64,000 nt of DNA. It comes from an uncultured Microscilla sp. (GTDB taxonomy: Bacteria > Bacteroidota > Bacteroidia > Cytophagales > Microscillaceae). Below, in pieces: positions 8,889-18,267 of the stretch (within the stretch, counting starts at the first letter, position 1; each line of letters begins with the position of its first letter). The notes beneath the pieces were generated by a model. That model worked only from the letters and a program-made list of their open reading frames with translations, searched no databases and was not told the origin of the DNA. The position numbers and the translations under genes were made by a program. The stretch spans positions 1 to 64,000 of the forward strand of contig NZ_CANLRP010000021.1 in the NCBI RefSeq assembly GCF_947493425.1, read 5' to 3'.

Positions 8889-9371
8889 ATGGGCATAAAA
8901 CAGAATTTACTTGCTAAAGAAAAGGTGATTTTCAGAACTCACTTACACTGGTTATACTTCATATCACCATCTCTAGTCATTATATTTGGTGGCGTACTAG
9001 CCCTCATGACATTACAAAAAAAGCTCAACCTGGGCGATTTTTCTAACTATATATTGTACTTGGGACTCATTACGGCTGGTATAGGGCTTATCAGTTTTCT
9101 GAAAGAATATATCCATCATCATACATCAGAGTTTGTAGTCACCAACCAACGAGTGTTTGTGCAAGAAGGAGTTTTTAGGCGAAAAACCACTTCTATGATG
9201 CTCACCCAAATAGAAGCAGTAGAGGTAGACCAAACACTTACAGCAAGGTTATTAGGCTTTGGGCATATCGAAATTACTGGTTCGGGAGGGGCAGCCACCA
9301 AGTTTACCTACATTCATAAGCCGGAGAAGTTTCGTAAGGCTATTCAGAAAAACATAAATTTTGACGATTAG
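8889..9371 (+). CDS. Membrane-anchored bacterial PH-domain protein (bPH_2 type)
   Basis: The 160-residue protein has two membrane helices in its first half (about residues 24-43 and 55-75), followed by a small beta-rich domain. The segment EFVVTNQRVFVQEGVFRRKT, then MLTQIEAVEVDQTLTARLLGFGHIEITGSGG, is the hallmark of bacterial PH/DUF304 proteins such as YdbS/YdbT. These are inner-membrane proteins of uncertain function. Its stop nearly meets the signal peptidase homologue that follows (22 bases between stop and the preferred start), so the two genes are probably co-transcribed. Confidence 0.82.
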   Translation: MGIKQNLLAKEKVIFRTHLHWLYFISPSLVIIFGGVLALMTLQKKLNLGDFSNYILYLGLITAGIGLISFLKEYIHHHTSEFVVTNQRVFVQEGVFRRKTTSMMLTQIEAVEVDQTLTARLLGFGHIEITGSGGAATKFTYIHKPEKFRKAIQKNINFDD

Positions 9372-9393
9372 TAACTCAAGGAATTACAAGATT

Positions 9394-10218
9394 ATGAGGC
9401 GTTTTTTCATGTTTCTACTTGTGGTAGTGATAGTCACTGCTGCTTTTGCTATGTATGCATTAAAACAAGTAGTAGTGCCTACCTCCTCGATGGAAGGAAC
9501 TTTGGCTGCCAAGAGCAGTTTTTTAGTGTACACATTTTTCCCGGTTGTTCAACGAGGCGACATTACAGTTTTTCGTTTACCAAAAAAAATCACTGTAGCA
9601 AGGTGTGCAGCCGTTAGTGGTGAGCAAATAAAAATAAGTAACAGCGAAGTGTTTGTAAACGGTCGTAAACAGGTTGCCCCTCCAAAAACACAATATTTAT
9701 ATAAAATGGTAAGCAATGTGTCTATTCCTAAAAAGTCGCTGCTTGTCAACGGAATGACACCAGAGCAAGGCTATATGGATAAAAACTTTTTGGTACATAC
9801 CCGCCCTGTTCTTATTCAAAAAATAAAGCAAGATTTCAAGAATGCCAACATCCAAACCACTGTGCAACGCAAAGCAGTGGGCAGTTTTGACCCGGCTGTA
9901 TACCCTTACCACCAAGACATTGCCTGGAATGCAGACCACTTCGGTCCGTTAAAAGTTCCTCGTCAAGGAATGCGACTGCCTATCAATGCTAAAAACTTAT
10001 TGTTGTATGGTAAACTCATCCAACATTATGAGGGAAATAAAAAAGTAGAGGTTTACGCTGACAAGCTAGTAATAGATGGACAGGAGTTTAAAGTATATAC
10101 TTTCAAGCAAAACTATTACTTTATGCTGGGTGACAACCGCCACAATGCCCAGGATTCGCGTCATTGGGGGTTGCTGCCCGAAAGCCATATCATTGGCACC
10201 TATTTTATGAAGTTTTAA
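9394..10218 (+). CDS. lepB: Signal peptidase I homologue with altered lysine box
   Basis: The 274-residue protein has an N-terminal membrane anchor (about 4-22) and signal peptidase I (S26) boxes: the nucleophile box PTSSMEGTL with Ser32, RGDITVFRLP near 54-63, and LGDNRHNAQDSRHWG near the C-terminus. The family's catalytic lysine should precede Arg70 in a VKR motif, but here the motif reads VAR, with Ala69 in the Lys place; nearby Lys64 and Lys65 do not align. The SMxPTL proline is also Gly. I chose ATG 9394, which has an AAGGA-like site upstream, over a TTG at 9361 that would overlap the PH-domain gene. Activity is therefore uncertain: a divergent enzyme or a pseudo-enzyme. Confidence 0.82.
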   Translation: MRRFFMFLLVVVIVTAAFAMYALKQVVVPTSSMEGTLAAKSSFLVYTFFPVVQRGDITVFRLPKKITVARCAAVSGEQIKISNSEVFVNGRKQVAPPKTQYLYKMVSNVSIPKKSLLVNGMTPEQGYMDKNFLVHTRPVLIQKIKQDFKNANIQTTVQRKAVGSFDPAVYPYHQDIAWNADHFGPLKVPRQGMRLPINAKNLLLYGKLIQHYEGNKKVEVYADKLVIDGQEFKVYTFKQNYYFMLGDNRHNAQDSRHWGLLPESHIIGTYFMKF

Positions 10219-10337
10219 GTAATATTAAAGGGTTTGGTCAATCGATTCAAACACTGATTAATTTACTGATAGCAAGGTATACCCAAACACTTTCATTAAC
10301 CAGTATTCGATATTCTTTTATATAGAAAGGCAACACA

Positions 10338-11768
10338 TTATACCAACAAAGCTGTCTGTATTTTGGCTACCTCAGCTAAAATAAGTGCCCATACCGCCTC
10401 TACATGTTTCTTAGTCACATTGGTTTGTCCTATTACTAAACGTAAGGTATACCTGCCGTTAAGCTTGGTATGAGTCAGGTAAGCCTTGCCTGACTCGTTG
10501 ATGGCGTGCAAGATTTGCGCATTGATTTGATTCAAAGTTTCTTCGCTTGTGTTTGCCGGGCTATAACGAAAACATATTAAGTTAAATTCTACTGGTGCCA
10601 AAATCTCGAAATCTTCTCGTTGTTTGATTATTTCGGTCAAATCTTGCGCCAGCTGAATATGCCCTCTTATTTTTTGTTGCAATCCCTCTACTCCAAACGA
10701 ACGCATTACAAACCATAATTTCAACGCACGAAAACGACGCCCTAAAGGTACCCCCCAGTCGCGGTAATTATTGATTTGTTGCCCATCAGACTTAGTTTTC
10801 AAATATTCGGGCATTATCTCAAAAGTTCTAATAAGTGCTTCTTTGCTTTTGACAAAATATGCCGTACAATCAAAGTTGGTAAACATCCACTTATGGGGGT
10901 TAAACACATAAGAGTCAGCCGTTTCTAATCCATCAATTGCCCATCGTTTTTCGGGCAGCATCGTGGCAGTTCCTACATAGGCTGCATCTACATGCAACCA
11001 TACATTGTACTTTTTACAAATAGTTCCCATTGCCTGCACTGGGTCTACTGCAGTAGAGCTGGTAGTACCTACTGCAGCAATGGCACAAAGTGGGGTATAC
11101 CCTTGGGCAATGTCTTGCTGAATAAGTGATTCGAGTGACTCAGGACGCAAAGCAAATGTATCGTCTACCGCTACTTTACGTAAATGAGTACTTCCTATGC
11201 CTGCTATTTTTACGGCTTTGTCTATAGATGAATGGGTATGCTCAGAGCAATAGATAGTAAATTTCTCTGCCCGAAAACCTCGTATATTTATTTGGTAATC
11301 AGTATAGTATTCACGGGCAGTGAGTATAGCACATAAAGTGGCAGTAGATGCGGTGTCTTGAATTACTCCCTCAAAATGCATTGGTATTCCCATTAACTGC
11401 TTAAGCCAATGCATCATTTTTTCTTCCAACTCAGCAGCAGCTGGCGAAGTTTCCCAGATCATACACTGCGCTCCCATGGCAGACATGAGCATTTCTGCCA
11501 ATAACGAAGGAAAGCTGCCGTTGGCTGGAAAATAAGCAAAAAACGAAGGGTGTTGCCAGTGCGTCATTCCTGGAATAATCTTCTCTTCAAAATCTTTAAA
11601 AATATCGGCAAAACTTTCACCTTTTAAGGGCAATTCATCAGGCAAACTATTGTATACCTGACGGGGCACTACTTGTGATTTGACAGGATGCTGTTCTATG
11701 TTTTCGAAATAGTCAGCCATCCAATCTACCAATTGGTGGGCGTTTTTTCTAAACTCTTGATTGTTCAT
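10338..11768 (-). CDS. PLP-dependent group II (aromatic amino acid-type) decarboxylase
   Basis: The 476-residue protein belongs to the pyridoxal-phosphate group II decarboxylases (tyrosine, tryptophan/DOPA, histidine or glutamate type). The motif VFNPHKWMF places the PLP-binding Lys at 293; LHVDAAY gives Asp261, and EHTHSS near 176-181 is the usual cofactor-stacking His segment. The N-terminal PGMTHWQHPSFFAYFPA is typical of aromatic-L-amino-acid decarboxylases. The exact substrate cannot be read from the sequence. An AraC-type regulator sits 69 bases upstream on the same strand and may control it, or be the next gene in a shared transcript. Confidence 0.88.
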   Translation of the reverse strand: MNNQEFRKNAHQLVDWMADYFENIEQHPVKSQVVPRQVYNSLPDELPLKGESFADIFKDFEEKIIPGMTHWQHPSFFAYFPANGSFPSLLAEMLMSAMGAQCMIWETSPAAAELEEKMMHWLKQLMGIPMHFEGVIQDTASTATLCAILTAREYYTDYQINIRGFRAEKFTIYCSEHTHSSIDKAVKIAGIGSTHLRKVAVDDTFALRPESLESLIQQDIAQGYTPLCAIAAVGTTSSTAVDPVQAMGTICKKYNVWLHVDAAYVGTATMLPEKRWAIDGLETADSYVFNPHKWMFTNFDCTAYFVKSKEALIRTFEIMPEYLKTKSDGQQINNYRDWGVPLGRRFRALKLWFVMRSFGVEGLQQKIRGHIQLAQDLTEIIKQREDFEILAPVEFNLICFRYSPANTSEETLNQINAQILHAINESGKAYLTHTKLNGRYTLRLVIGQTNVTKKHVEAVWALILAEVAKIQTALLV

Positions 11769-11837
11769 TGTTTGTATTGTTGTTTGAAAACAAATGTATA
11801 AAATATACTACAGGTACAACTTACAAAAAAGGGTAAA

Positions 11838-12653
11838 TCACTTATAAATTTGTTCAAGTTGTACTTGTAACTCAGTGGGTGTACGATTGGTTTTTCGCTT
11901 GACAAAGCCACTAAACGCTGCTGGGCTGTCAAACTCTAACAAATAGGCAATTTCTTTGTGTGACAAGCTTTGTGTCATGAGTAAGCGCTTAATTTCTAAC
12001 AACAAGTGCTCATGAATTACTTGTAAGCCTGTTTTGCCCCAATGATTTTTACACACTTCGTTTAGCTTACGTGGCGAAACAGCCAGCCATTCAGCATATT
12101 GTTTTACAGCTTTGCTTTGAGCAATGTGTTGTTCGAGCAAGCTTAGAAACTGTTTTAACAAAGCAGGGGTTTTGGTTGGAGTAGTATTGAGAGGTTGTGC
12201 CTGGATCATTTTCCATAATAAAATATGTAGGTAGTGCCTGGCTACTTGCTGCGACACTGGGTCTTGCAAGTCTAATGCTTGCTGTAGCAAATGAAGTACA
12301 GTATGTAATTCTTCAAAAACAACGGGCTGTGCTATAATAGACTCTATATTATACAATGGCAACGACTCAAGTAACACCTCTTGGGTAAATTGCACTACGC
12401 TACCTTTGGCATCAGGAGCACGCTGAAGCAAATGTACTTGTCCTGGAAACACCATGTAGGCGCTCAACGACTGGAGGTCAGTTTCTTCAAAGTCAATCAC
12501 TTGTCTCCCTCCCCCTTGCCTAATCAATAAAACTTCATAATAGTCGTGGCGATGTAGTTGAGTATAGTCATAAGGGTTTGAGTAAGCAATATCTTCTATC
12601 TTAAGCCCCCCTTGTTCTTTATGGCGTAGTTGATGCCTTGGTACCTGCTCCAT
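11838..12653 (-). CDS. AraC-family transcriptional regulator
   Basis: The 271-residue protein has an N-terminal cupin-like sensor half (residues about 25-140, with YDYTQLHRHDYYEVLLIRQGG) and a C-terminal pair of helix-turn-helix motifs (about 175-270). The second HTH shows the AraC signature (SHKEIAYLLEFDSPAAFSGF followed by KRKTNRTPTE). It most probably senses a small ligand and regulates adjacent genes. It lies 13 bases after the SpoIIE phosphatase gene stop and 69 bases before the decarboxylase, all on one strand, so a three-gene operon is plausible. Confidence 0.85.
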   Translation of the reverse strand: MEQVPRHQLRHKEQGGLKIEDIAYSNPYDYTQLHRHDYYEVLLIRQGGGRQVIDFEETDLQSLSAYMVFPGQVHLLQRAPDAKGSVVQFTQEVLLESLPLYNIESIIAQPVVFEELHTVLHLLQQALDLQDPVSQQVARHYLHILLWKMIQAQPLNTTPTKTPALLKQFLSLLEQHIAQSKAVKQYAEWLAVSPRKLNEVCKNHWGKTGLQVIHEHLLLEIKRLLMTQSLSHKEIAYLLEFDSPAAFSGFVKRKTNRTPTELQVQLEQIYK

Positions 12654-12666
12654 AAACAGTGGTCTT

Positions 12667-14910
12667 TTATATCTTAAGCCCTACTATAGTAATGTCATCT
12701 CTTTGTTCAGAGTTTAACAAAAACTCTTTCATTACCTGAGTGAATTTTTCTTTTTGTTGGTCAACAGGTAAATGGGCGTTGGCTTCAAACATCATTTTAA
12801 GGCGACGTGTACCAAAGCTTTTGCGCTTACGATTGGGCAAATCTATGTAACCGTCTGTAGTAAGGTACAGCATATCACCAGGGTTGAGATACAAGGTATT
12901 GGCGCTAAATTTTTTCCTTGCCCGAAAACTCCATCCTCCAATCGGGGTACGGTCTCCCCTCAACTCTCCCAGTTTGCCATCTTTTATATAATACAATGGG
13001 CGTTTAGATCCAGTAAAAGTAACCTTGGTGGTTTCATCCGGCATTTTTTCGCATTTGCACAAACACACATCCATTCCTTGATCCATCGTGTCATCCTCTT
13101 CTTGGTTAAGCCCCCCTACCAATTTCTTGTGCAGCATGTCTAAAATTAGGTTGGTCTCATAAATTTGCATTTCATTGACAATTTCATTCAATAAAGAATT
13201 ACCAATCATGCTCATGAAAGCCCCAGGAATACCATGTCCGGTACAGTCTACCACAGCTACAAAAGTGGCTTCTGTATGCTGCAAGGGCTTGATAGTCGAT
13301 GGAAACTTGCCTTCTTGTCCGTATGCTTTTGCCTCTGCCAATAAGTTTTCTACTTGTGACTGTTCTTTTACCTTATTTACCCAATAAAAATCTCCGGAAA
13401 CAATGTCTTTAGGCTGATAAAGTACAAACAAACGATCATCAAACAATTCTTGTAGGCGAGTTCTTCCTGGCAGTATAGCATTTTGAATTGCTTGCGCAGC
13501 CTGAATGCTTTCTTTGGTTTTCTTGCTTTCTTTTTTAAGCTGGGCATTGGTTTCAGCAATAAACTCACTCTGGGCAATGATCTCTTCTTGCTGCTGTTTA
13601 AGTTCTTCGTTTTGGGTGGCTATTTCTTCCCCTTTCTTGTGTAGTTCATGGGTACGCTCTTTTACTTTTGTTTCGAGATACTCATTGGTTTGGCTTTGTA
13701 GTTCTAAAATATGGTTACTCACTTGCTCTTTTTCTCGTTTGTATTGGCGATAACGGTCTGCCAAAGCTAATGACAATAATATAATGGCTACTACTAATGA
13801 AACTTCAGGGAGGTGGTGAGTAAATAAGTTGGATGGTAATATACCTGTAACTGATAAGCTATAGATCACTACACTTAACACCACCAATGTCCACGCAAGC
13901 AAGAAAAACCTTGCAGCTACCATTCCTCTCTTATAACATACGATGGCACTATATAAAATGGTGGGCAAACTAAATACATAAAGCAACGGCAATATTTGGG
14001 TAGACAGTATGACACTAAAAAACGAAAGTAAACTGGTACATCCACACAAAACCCCAGCTCCTAATAGCATTTTTCGCAAATGTGGGGCGTACTTTCTTGT
14101 ATTTAAGAACACACTAGTGTACCAAAATAAACACATGCCTGATATGCCTCCAAAAAAAATCACACTCACGCTACTCCACCACACCTGGTTTGGCCATAAA
14201 TGCTGAAAAGTATACCCTTCAAGTGCGGCATTGAACAATCCAGTGGCAAAGATAAACAATACATACAGCAGGTATGATTGGTCTTTGGTGCTTAAAAATA
14301 TAGGTAAATTATATAATGCCATCACCAACAATATCCCGAAATACATGCCGTACAAAAACTGCTCATTGCTTTGCTGCTTATAAAATGCTTTGGGTGTATA
14401 TAATGTCAGGGGTACTTGTATACTACTTTCGCTTTGAACCTTTAAATAGTAAGTTTGCCGTTTGGTACCACTGAGCCGTAACGGGATCACAAAATAACGG
14501 CTATCAATAGGTCTTTGAGCAAAGATTTTTTTGTCACCTAAAGCTAACTTTTGCCACTTTTCATTTACTCTGTAATACAATGTAAGGTGATCTAACAAGG
14601 GGTGAGCAACCTTTAGTAACCATTTTTTTTGGGTAGGATGATGGTTTTGTAAATGAAAACGAAACCAAAATACTGACTTTGAAACACCAAAGCTATTATC
14701 TGGATACTTCACAGGCACAAAAGCCTGTTGCTTGACTTGTGTAAAATCAAGTGAACCTTGAGTGTCTTCAAAAAAATACAAAGTATTGCTATTAAACGAT
14801 ACTGAAGTTTGCTGATCCGTAATTTTTTGTGGTGCCTGTGCCTGCACGCCTTTCCAAAATAACAGCACACAAATCAGCAGGTTCAAGAAAACTATTTTCT
14901 GATTTGGCAT
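12667..14910 (-). CDS. 7TMR-DISM sensor with SpoIIE-type PP2C phosphatase output
   Basis: Domains in order in this 747-residue protein: signal peptide (about 1-24), extracytoplasmic 7TMR-DISMED2-like beta domain (about 30-170), seven membrane helices (about 185-390), a long coiled coil (about 395-475), and a SpoIIE/RsbU serine phosphatase domain (about 485-747). Phosphatase motifs include SGDFYWVN, VVDCTGHGIPGAFMSMIG, DQGMDVCLC, TTDGYIDL and the C-terminal DDITIVGLKI, with metal-binding aspartates intact. It should convert an envelope signal into dephosphorylation of a partner, for example a SiaC- or STAS-like protein. No such partner is adjacent. It is the first gene of the phosphatase, AraC and decarboxylase series. 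Confidence 0.9.
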   Translation of the reverse strand: MPNQKIVFLNLLICVLLFWKGVQAQAPQKITDQQTSVSFNSNTLYFFEDTQGSLDFTQVKQQAFVPVKYPDNSFGVSKSVFWFRFHLQNHHPTQKKWLLKVAHPLLDHLTLYYRVNEKWQKLALGDKKIFAQRPIDSRYFVIPLRLSGTKRQTYYLKVQSESSIQVPLTLYTPKAFYKQQSNEQFLYGMYFGILLVMALYNLPIFLSTKDQSYLLYVLFIFATGLFNAALEGYTFQHLWPNQVWWSSVSVIFFGGISGMCLFWYTSVFLNTRKYAPHLRKMLLGAGVLCGCTSLLSFFSVILSTQILPLLYVFSLPTILYSAIVCYKRGMVAARFFLLAWTLVVLSVVIYSLSVTGILPSNLFTHHLPEVSLVVAIILLSLALADRYRQYKREKEQVSNHILELQSQTNEYLETKVKERTHELHKKGEEIATQNEELKQQQEEIIAQSEFIAETNAQLKKESKKTKESIQAAQAIQNAILPGRTRLQELFDDRLFVLYQPKDIVSGDFYWVNKVKEQSQVENLLAEAKAYGQEGKFPSTIKPLQHTEATFVAVVDCTGHGIPGAFMSMIGNSLLNEIVNEMQIYETNLILDMLHKKLVGGLNQEEDDTMDQGMDVCLCKCEKMPDETTKVTFTGSKRPLYYIKDGKLGELRGDRTPIGGWSFRARKKFSANTLYLNPGDMLYLTTDGYIDLPNRKRKSFGTRRLKMMFEANAHLPVDQQKEKFTQVMKEFLLNSEQRDDITIVGLKI

Positions 14911-15033
14911 AAATACGTAATGGTGTCATCATCTGCTATCTCTAATTAAAACATTTTTAGGCAATAAATAATCTATGAATGCGTAAAAATTCTGCAAAAT
15001 ATCCTTTTTCACAAAATTTCTCTTGATTCACAC

Positions 15034-15936
15034 CTATTTATATGCTTTTAGGTTTAACATTTTGTCTAAACTCACAATCGTATATCCTACATCCTGCAAA
15101 TACATTATAATATCAGGTAATGCCTGAGCAGTAGGCATAGTGCCTTGGCGGCTATGCATTAAAATAATTTCTCCTGCGCGTATGCCACTCTTTACTCCTT
15201 GAGCTATGGAGTCTTTTACTATTCCTGTCCAATCGAGGGTATCATACGACCAAATAATATTTTTATATTTATTTGCGTGTACCTCTTCTATCATTACCGA
15301 ATCTATGTCGCCATACGGAGGACGAAACATTGCTGGACGCTTACCAATAGCTTGAGCTATGGCATTTTCTGCAGCCAATAAATCTTGTTTGATCCATTGC
15401 TTGCTTTTGTTTATATATGATTGATGTGTATGGCTATGATTCAAAATCAAGTGCCCTTGTTTGTATACCTGCCGGGCAATTTGTGGGTACTTTTGCACAT
15501 AGTTACCTACAAAAAAGAAACTGCCTTTTACCTTATACTTTGCCAATACCTCTAACACCTGGAGCGTTACTTGTCCATCAGGACCATCATCAAACGTAAG
15601 TGCCACTTCTTTTCTAGCGGTATCTCCATTAAAAAAAACAAGCCCAGGGTATCTCATTGCCAACTTTCGTTGTTGTGTCCGGTAATCCTGTAACTTTTGC
15701 ATAGCAACAGTACTTAGTTTATAGGAGTGCCCTTTGATAGGCATAAATACTTGCGCACATATGGCGGTATCTGTAGCTAAATGAGACTTTACCTTCGTAG
15801 GTTGTGCTAACTTTTTTTTCTTAGTATTCCCCACTTGCTGTAGCTCTGACCACCATAACTTATATATCACCATGGCATTGAATAGGTTTAAACCCACAAT
15901 CATAGTAATCAACAATCTTCTTTTGGCAGTTTTCAT
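15034..15936 (-). CDS. Membrane-anchored polysaccharide deacetylase (NodB/CE4 family)
   Basis: Started at the methionine of MKTAKRRLL (15936), the protein is about 300 residues; an upstream start at 15972 adds 12. An N-terminal membrane anchor is followed by a basic linker and the CE4 domain. Motif 1 TFDDGPDG carries the catalytic base and metal Asp, motif 2 HSHTH the metal ligands, motif 3 RPPYGD, and motif 4 WSYDTLDW; a late ILMHS motif completes the set. It should de-N-acetylate or de-O-acetylate a cell-wall or surface glycan on the periplasmic side. It is alone on its transcript. Confidence 0.88.
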   Translation of the reverse strand: MKTAKRRLLITMIVGLNLFNAMVIYKLWWSELQQVGNTKKKKLAQPTKVKSHLATDTAICAQVFMPIKGHSYKLSTVAMQKLQDYRTQQRKLAMRYPGLVFFNGDTARKEVALTFDDGPDGQVTLQVLEVLAKYKVKGSFFFVGNYVQKYPQIARQVYKQGHLILNHSHTHQSYINKSKQWIKQDLLAAENAIAQAIGKRPAMFRPPYGDIDSVMIEEVHANKYKNIIWSYDTLDWTGIVKDSIAQGVKSGIRAGEIILMHSRQGTMPTAQALPDIIMYLQDVGYTIVSLDKMLNLKAYK

Positions 15937-16026
15937 CTCTATCAAGATAATAAAAATAAGAGAAACAACCACCTAAATCTATATTGCTTTAGGTATAAAC
16001 TGGTACAGTTTGGTATATTTAAAGCA

Positions 16027-16060
16027 TAAAAAAACCCTAACCTTATATAGGTTAGGGTAG
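16027..16060 (-). terminator. Intrinsic terminator of the zinc-ribbon/Nif3 operon
   Basis: ACCCTAACCT pairs with AGGTTAGGGT across a short AT loop, and on the minus strand the hairpin runs into seven T residues. It lies just past the stop of the gene at 16089. Confidence 0.85.
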
Positions 16061-16088
16061 ATTATATTTTATATGCAAATGATACTTC

Positions 16089-16865
16089 TTACTTCGCAGC
16101 TTTTTTACGGCGCGTGGTTTTCTTTGGTTTTTCTTCTACTACTACTTCCTCTACATCTGCCAATATTCTACCACAGTGCTCACAAACAATAATTTTCTTA
16201 CGCTCTCTGATTTCTGCTTGTCTTTGTGGGGGAACCACATTGAAACAACCACCACAAGCGTCTCTTTTTACTGATACTACAGCAAGTCCATTGATCGCGT
16301 TTTTTCTGATCTTATTATAAGAACGCATCAATCTATCTTCAATATTCTTAGATTGTTTTTCACGGTCTTTTAATAATTTAGTTTCTTCGTCCTGACTTTC
16401 ATTTAACAAACTGTCAAGCTCTTCTTTCTTGCCAGCTAAGTCTTTCTGACGCTCATCCAATATTTGTTTGGTTTTGTCAATCTCCCCTTTTTTGCTTTCA
16501 ATTTTGGCTTTAGCTTCCTTTATTTTCTTATCTGCCAGTTGTATTTCAAGTTCTTCAGACTCAACCTCTTTGCTCAAAGCATCGTATTCACGGTTATTGC
16601 GAACGTTCATTTGCTGATCTTTGTACTTCAAAATCAGTTTATCAGCGTCCTTTTTTCGTTGCTTTTTGGCAGATATTTCGTCTTCCCAACCTTTGGTCTC
16701 TCTATTGAACTTATCGATACGGGTCTCATACCCTGCAATCTCGTCTTCTAAATCTTGTACTTCCTCTGGTAAATCCCCTCGCATTTTCTTTAACTCGTCC
16801 ATTTTAGAATCGATAGATTGCATTTTGAGAAGTGCCGTTAACTTTTGCGATACTGTCCTTTCCAT
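16089..16865 (-). CDS. Coiled-coil protein with C-terminal C4 zinc ribbon (CT398-like)
   Basis: Most of this 258-residue protein (about 1-195) is a charged antiparallel coiled coil. The C-terminal part carries a zinc ribbon with CGGCFN and, about 25 residues later, CEHCGR, then a basic tail rich in Lys and Arg. This matches the bacterial family that is regularly found next to nif3, as it is here (100 bases upstream gene). The chlamydial homologue CT398 has been linked to sigma-54 and type III secretion partners, but a role in this organism is unknown. Confidence 0.82.
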   Translation of the reverse strand: MERTVSQKLTALLKMQSIDSKMDELKKMRGDLPEEVQDLEDEIAGYETRIDKFNRETKGWEDEISAKKQRKKDADKLILKYKDQQMNVRNNREYDALSKEVESEELEIQLADKKIKEAKAKIESKKGEIDKTKQILDERQKDLAGKKEELDSLLNESQDEETKLLKDREKQSKNIEDRLMRSYNKIRKNAINGLAVVSVKRDACGGCFNVVPPQRQAEIRERKKIIVCEHCGRILADVEEVVVEEKPKKTTRRKKAAK

Positions 16866-16965
16866 GAAATTCGTGAATTGTTGATAGGGTTATATTGATG
16901 TATCAATAACAAAACCACAATATTCGTAAAATTTTAAGATAAAAACCTACTAATTCTGCTATATT

Positions 16966-18066
16966 TTAATAAAAATAGTGAATTGGGTTTGTATTATTTT
17001 CAGTAATATAAATATTAAGTGCTTCAAAAGCAGGTTTCAAATAATCCCTTAGCAACTCACTGGTGTACTTCTCACTTTCATAATGCCCTATATCAGCGAT
17101 CAGAATTTTCCCTTCGGCATCAAAAAACTCATGGTATTTGTAGTCAGCCGTGATAAAAACATCAGCCCTTTGTGCCATGGCTGAGCGCAGCAAAAAGCTA
17201 CCAGAACCTCCACATAAGGCTACTTTTTGAATCGGGGTATCAATTAAATGAGTATGGCGGATACACTTTAACTCCATACGCTCTTTCAAATACTGCAGAA
17301 ATACTTCACCAGACAAGGCTTCGGGTAAGTAACCTACCACACCAGCACCTATCGCCAAATTGGTGTTTTCGAGTAATTGTAAGTAATAGGCTACTTCTTC
17401 ATAAGGGTGGTGCTTTTGCAAAGTACGTACTATTTTTCCTTCCAAATAAGTCGGGAAAATCATCTCAAGACGTTCTTCTTTCGCTTCTTCCAACTGTTCT
17501 TTTACTCCTATAGTGGGATTAGCATTTTTATTACCTCTGAAAGTCCCCATACCAGTAACCCTGAAGCTACAGTGGTCATAATCACCTATTTGCCCTGCAC
17601 CAGCCTTACTCAGTGCATCTATCAAAGTACTTACATTACTTGGTGGCACAAACACTGTGAGTTTCATCTGGTTTTGTTTTTTAGGAGCAAGAATCTGTAC
17701 CTTTTCCAGGTTTAATTTTTCTGCTATCTTAAAGTTTACCCCTCCTTTTACATTATCCAGATTGGTATGAATGGCATAAATAGCAATGTCATGTTTGATG
17801 GCTTTGATCACAGTTCGCTCTACATAGTTGCGCCCATTAAACTTTTTCAACCCTTTAAAAACAATAGGGTGGTGTGCTACAATCATATTACACCCCCGTT
17901 CAATTGCCTCATCTACCACAGCTTCCACTGCGTCTAACGATACCAATACACCCGTTACTTTCATTGCTGGATCACCTACAATCAGTCCCGAATTGTCATA
18001 GCTCTCTTGGTATATTCTTGGAGCAAAGTCTTCTAAATGCTTGGTGATTTGTTGTACAGTAAACAT
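16966..18066 (-). CDS. Nif3-like dinuclear metal centre protein
   Basis: The 366-residue product has the two Nif3 halves (about 1-125 and 240-366) separated by the inserted PII-like domain (about 130-230) seen in long members. Metal-binding segments are visible: VAHHPIVFKGLKKF near 63-76, AIHTNLDN near 97-104, and a C-terminal DIGHYESE. The family is often annotated as GTP cyclohydrolase I type 2, but its reaction is not established. It is transcribed with the downstream zinc-ribbon coiled-coil gene. Confidence 0.9.
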   Translation of the reverse strand: MFTVQQITKHLEDFAPRIYQESYDNSGLIVGDPAMKVTGVLVSLDAVEAVVDEAIERGCNMIVAHHPIVFKGLKKFNGRNYVERTVIKAIKHDIAIYAIHTNLDNVKGGVNFKIAEKLNLEKVQILAPKKQNQMKLTVFVPPSNVSTLIDALSKAGAGQIGDYDHCSFRVTGMGTFRGNKNANPTIGVKEQLEEAKEERLEMIFPTYLEGKIVRTLQKHHPYEEVAYYLQLLENTNLAIGAGVVGYLPEALSGEVFLQYLKERMELKCIRHTHLIDTPIQKVALCGGSGSFLLRSAMAQRADVFITADYKYHEFFDAEGKILIADIGHYESEKYTSELLRDYLKPAFEALNIYITENNTNPIHYFY

Positions 18067-18104
18067 TTTTATTTTTAGTTATTTGAGGTATGATAAAAAT
18101 TCTA

Positions 18105-18267
18105 AGAGTATGTTTAAATTTTGTCTTCGGAGTTAAAAATGATGAGTTTTTTGTGCTGGCGAGATATATTTTTAAGTGAATAGCTTTAGCTATTGACGCA
18201 AAAATTAACGAAGTCAGCGCGTAAAAATCACTTTTTTAGCCCAGATTATGATTTTTAAACATACTCT
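18105..18267. repeat. 163-bp element with perfect 14-bp terminal inverted repeats
   Basis: AGAGTATGTTTAAA at 18105-18118 is repeated in inverted orientation at 18254-18267. The centre holds an ATAGCTTTAGCTAT palindrome (about 18180-18193) and a following GCAAAAATTAACGAAG, organised like the other palindromic repeat family in the window but with different ends. It has no ORF and is probably a non-autonomous mobile element in the nif3-siaC spacer. Confidence 0.75.
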
